From NCBI RefSeq assembly GCF_902706195.1, contig NZ_CACSJO010000004.1, positions 186,001 to 250,000 on the forward strand: a DNA stretch of 64,000 nucleotides, given 5' to 3'. The notes beneath the pieces are model-generated. The model searched no databases and was not told where the DNA came from. It saw only the letters and a program-made list of their open reading frames with translations. This document shows, piece after piece, positions 63,120 to 64,000 of this stretch. Position numbers and translations under genes: made by a program. The stretch is from Novosphingobium sp. 18050. Its GTDB lineage: Bacteria > Pseudomonadota > Alphaproteobacteria > Sphingomonadales > Sphingomonadaceae. The first letter of the stretch is position 1; every line of letters starts with the position of its first letter.

Positions 63120-64000
63120 GTAACCTCAAAGCCCCATTCAGCGTCATGCTTGTTATCGGTCGGAAACAGGAACTGCAGCGCCTGCGGTGCGAGCGTGTGA
63201 TAGGCCGTTGCATGCGTCAGGTCCTCACGCGGGACGAGACAGACGCGCGAACCACCCGCAGCCGCGACGAGCTTGGCCGCTTGCGCGGTTTCCGGCCCTT
63301 CGTTGGAATACGTCAGGAACAGCGGACCGCGCGGCCGGTCGGCAGCAGTGAGGAGACCCGCAGCCGCTTTCGCCAGTGCGCCGTCCTCCCACCACAAGCT
63401 CGCGTCGATGGCGGCGTAGCGGCGGAACAGGCCGGGCTCGCGCAGCCAGGTCTCGGTGATGAACAGTCCGGCAAGCGATTCCCCGATCACGCCGTCATCG
63501 CCGTTGGTGCGATAATTTGCCTCGACCAGCGGCTTCACCCGGTCGCGCAGGAAAGCGCGGAAGGCGGCGGACTGCCCGGCGGTGGGATATTGCTTGTGCT
63601 GGCCTGCATTGCCGGGGCTGCCGATGAGTTCGGCTCGCCGGTCCTTGCTTTCGATCCCGACGACGATAACCGGCAGCGAACGCCCCCATACGGCGTTCAG
63701 CGCGCTGGTCCCGGCAATATGGAGGAAATCCTGCGAAAGCCCGCCGTCGATGAGATAGAGAACGGGGTAGCGCGTATCTCCGGCCGCGTACCCTTCGGGC
63801 AGGTAGACGTTGACCTGCCGCTGATCACCGGCCGCGAACGGCACGAGGCGGGTTTCGCCAATGGTGATCGGCGCCGCCTCGGGCGCGGCGGCGAAAGCGA
63901 TGCCCGGAAGACAGGACAGCGCCAAAAGCGCCGCCCCGGCCCGGCAGGCCAGCCCCCCTGGCTTCCCCTTGCGCCGGGAATGACGGGGACGGCGGAAAAT
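63101..64000 (-). CDS. Alpha/beta hydrolase of the esterase D family, 5' end probably beyond window
   Basis: The frame is open to the right edge. Residues 'GLACRAGAALLALSCLPGIAFA' form a signal peptide whose start lies upstream of the window or at an unclear codon (TTG 63925 would cut it). The body has 'INVYLPEGY'-like 'NVYLPEGYAAGDTRYPVLYLIDGG', nucleophile 'GESLAG' and a late His in 'REDLTHATAYHTL'. This PF00756-type esterase may act on periplasmic siderophore or carbohydrate esters; the substrate is unknown. The end overlaps pccA by 19 nt, so they are probably one transcript. Confidence 0.85.

Overview
The window looks like chromosome of a Sphingomonadaceae alphaproteobacterium, most likely Novosphingobium or a close relative. 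Evidence: high GC with strong third-position GC bias, an exosortase A (XrtA/PEP-CTERM) type exopolysaccharide (EPS) locus, a Caulobacter-like maltose locus with a TonB-dependent receptor, an HWE-family histidine kinase, a NodT/Emr efflux set and a TadE/TadG pilus block. I saw no rRNA, tRNA, CRISPR array, transposase or phage genes. About 48 protein genes are supported; the genes at both window edges are cut.

Region 1 (1-15155) is an exosortase A associated EPS locus. The main minus-strand operon runs export lipoprotein, chain-length determinant, tyrosine autokinase, outer-membrane barrel, AAA ATPase, polysaccharide deacetylase, FemAB-like transferase, sugar transferase (cut at the left edge). 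Upstream is a minus-strand pair (AMP-forming ligase, PLP decarboxylase). Diverging from it is a plus-strand set (GNAT, acyl carrier protein, two alpha/beta hydrolase-fold proteins). Together these form an acyl or amino-acyl activation cassette attached to a polysaccharide pathway. The exosortase itself is not in view.

Region 2 (15246-23647) has trxB, an alpha/beta hydrolase, a tyrosine phosphatase, an EmrA/EmrB/NodT three-part efflux pump, a small membrane protein, an AT-rich gene-poor gap and a short ModE-like regulator. Region 3 (23751-28339) has modABC with a probable ModE operator, then an NmrA-like protein carrying six 51-bp in-frame tandem repeats (26131-26436), the most unusual single feature here, and an isovaleryl-CoA-dehydrogenase-like enzyme.

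Region 4 (28440-40065) is a malto-oligosaccharide system. An MFS transporter and LacI regulator lie on minus. A TonB-dependent receptor, an exported GH13, a cytoplasmic GH13 alpha-glucosidase and an exported GH97 lie on plus. The expected flow is outer-membrane uptake, periplasmic hydrolysis, inner-membrane import and cytoplasmic hydrolysis.

Region 5 (40129-64000) is mixed core and accessory sequence: a TadE-TadE-TadG block, a REC-PAS-HWE-REC kinase, a low-molecular-weight phosphatase, a GNAT, purC, an M16 peptidase, a PEP-mutase-family enzyme, gph, glmU, a TPR protein, a VapBC-type toxin-antitoxin pair, glmS, a GGDEF-EAL protein, a thioesterase, csaA, a biotin-dependent carboxylase alpha subunit and an esterase cut at the right edge. 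glmU and glmS (UDP-GlcNAc supply) flank the TPR gene and the toxin-antitoxin pair.
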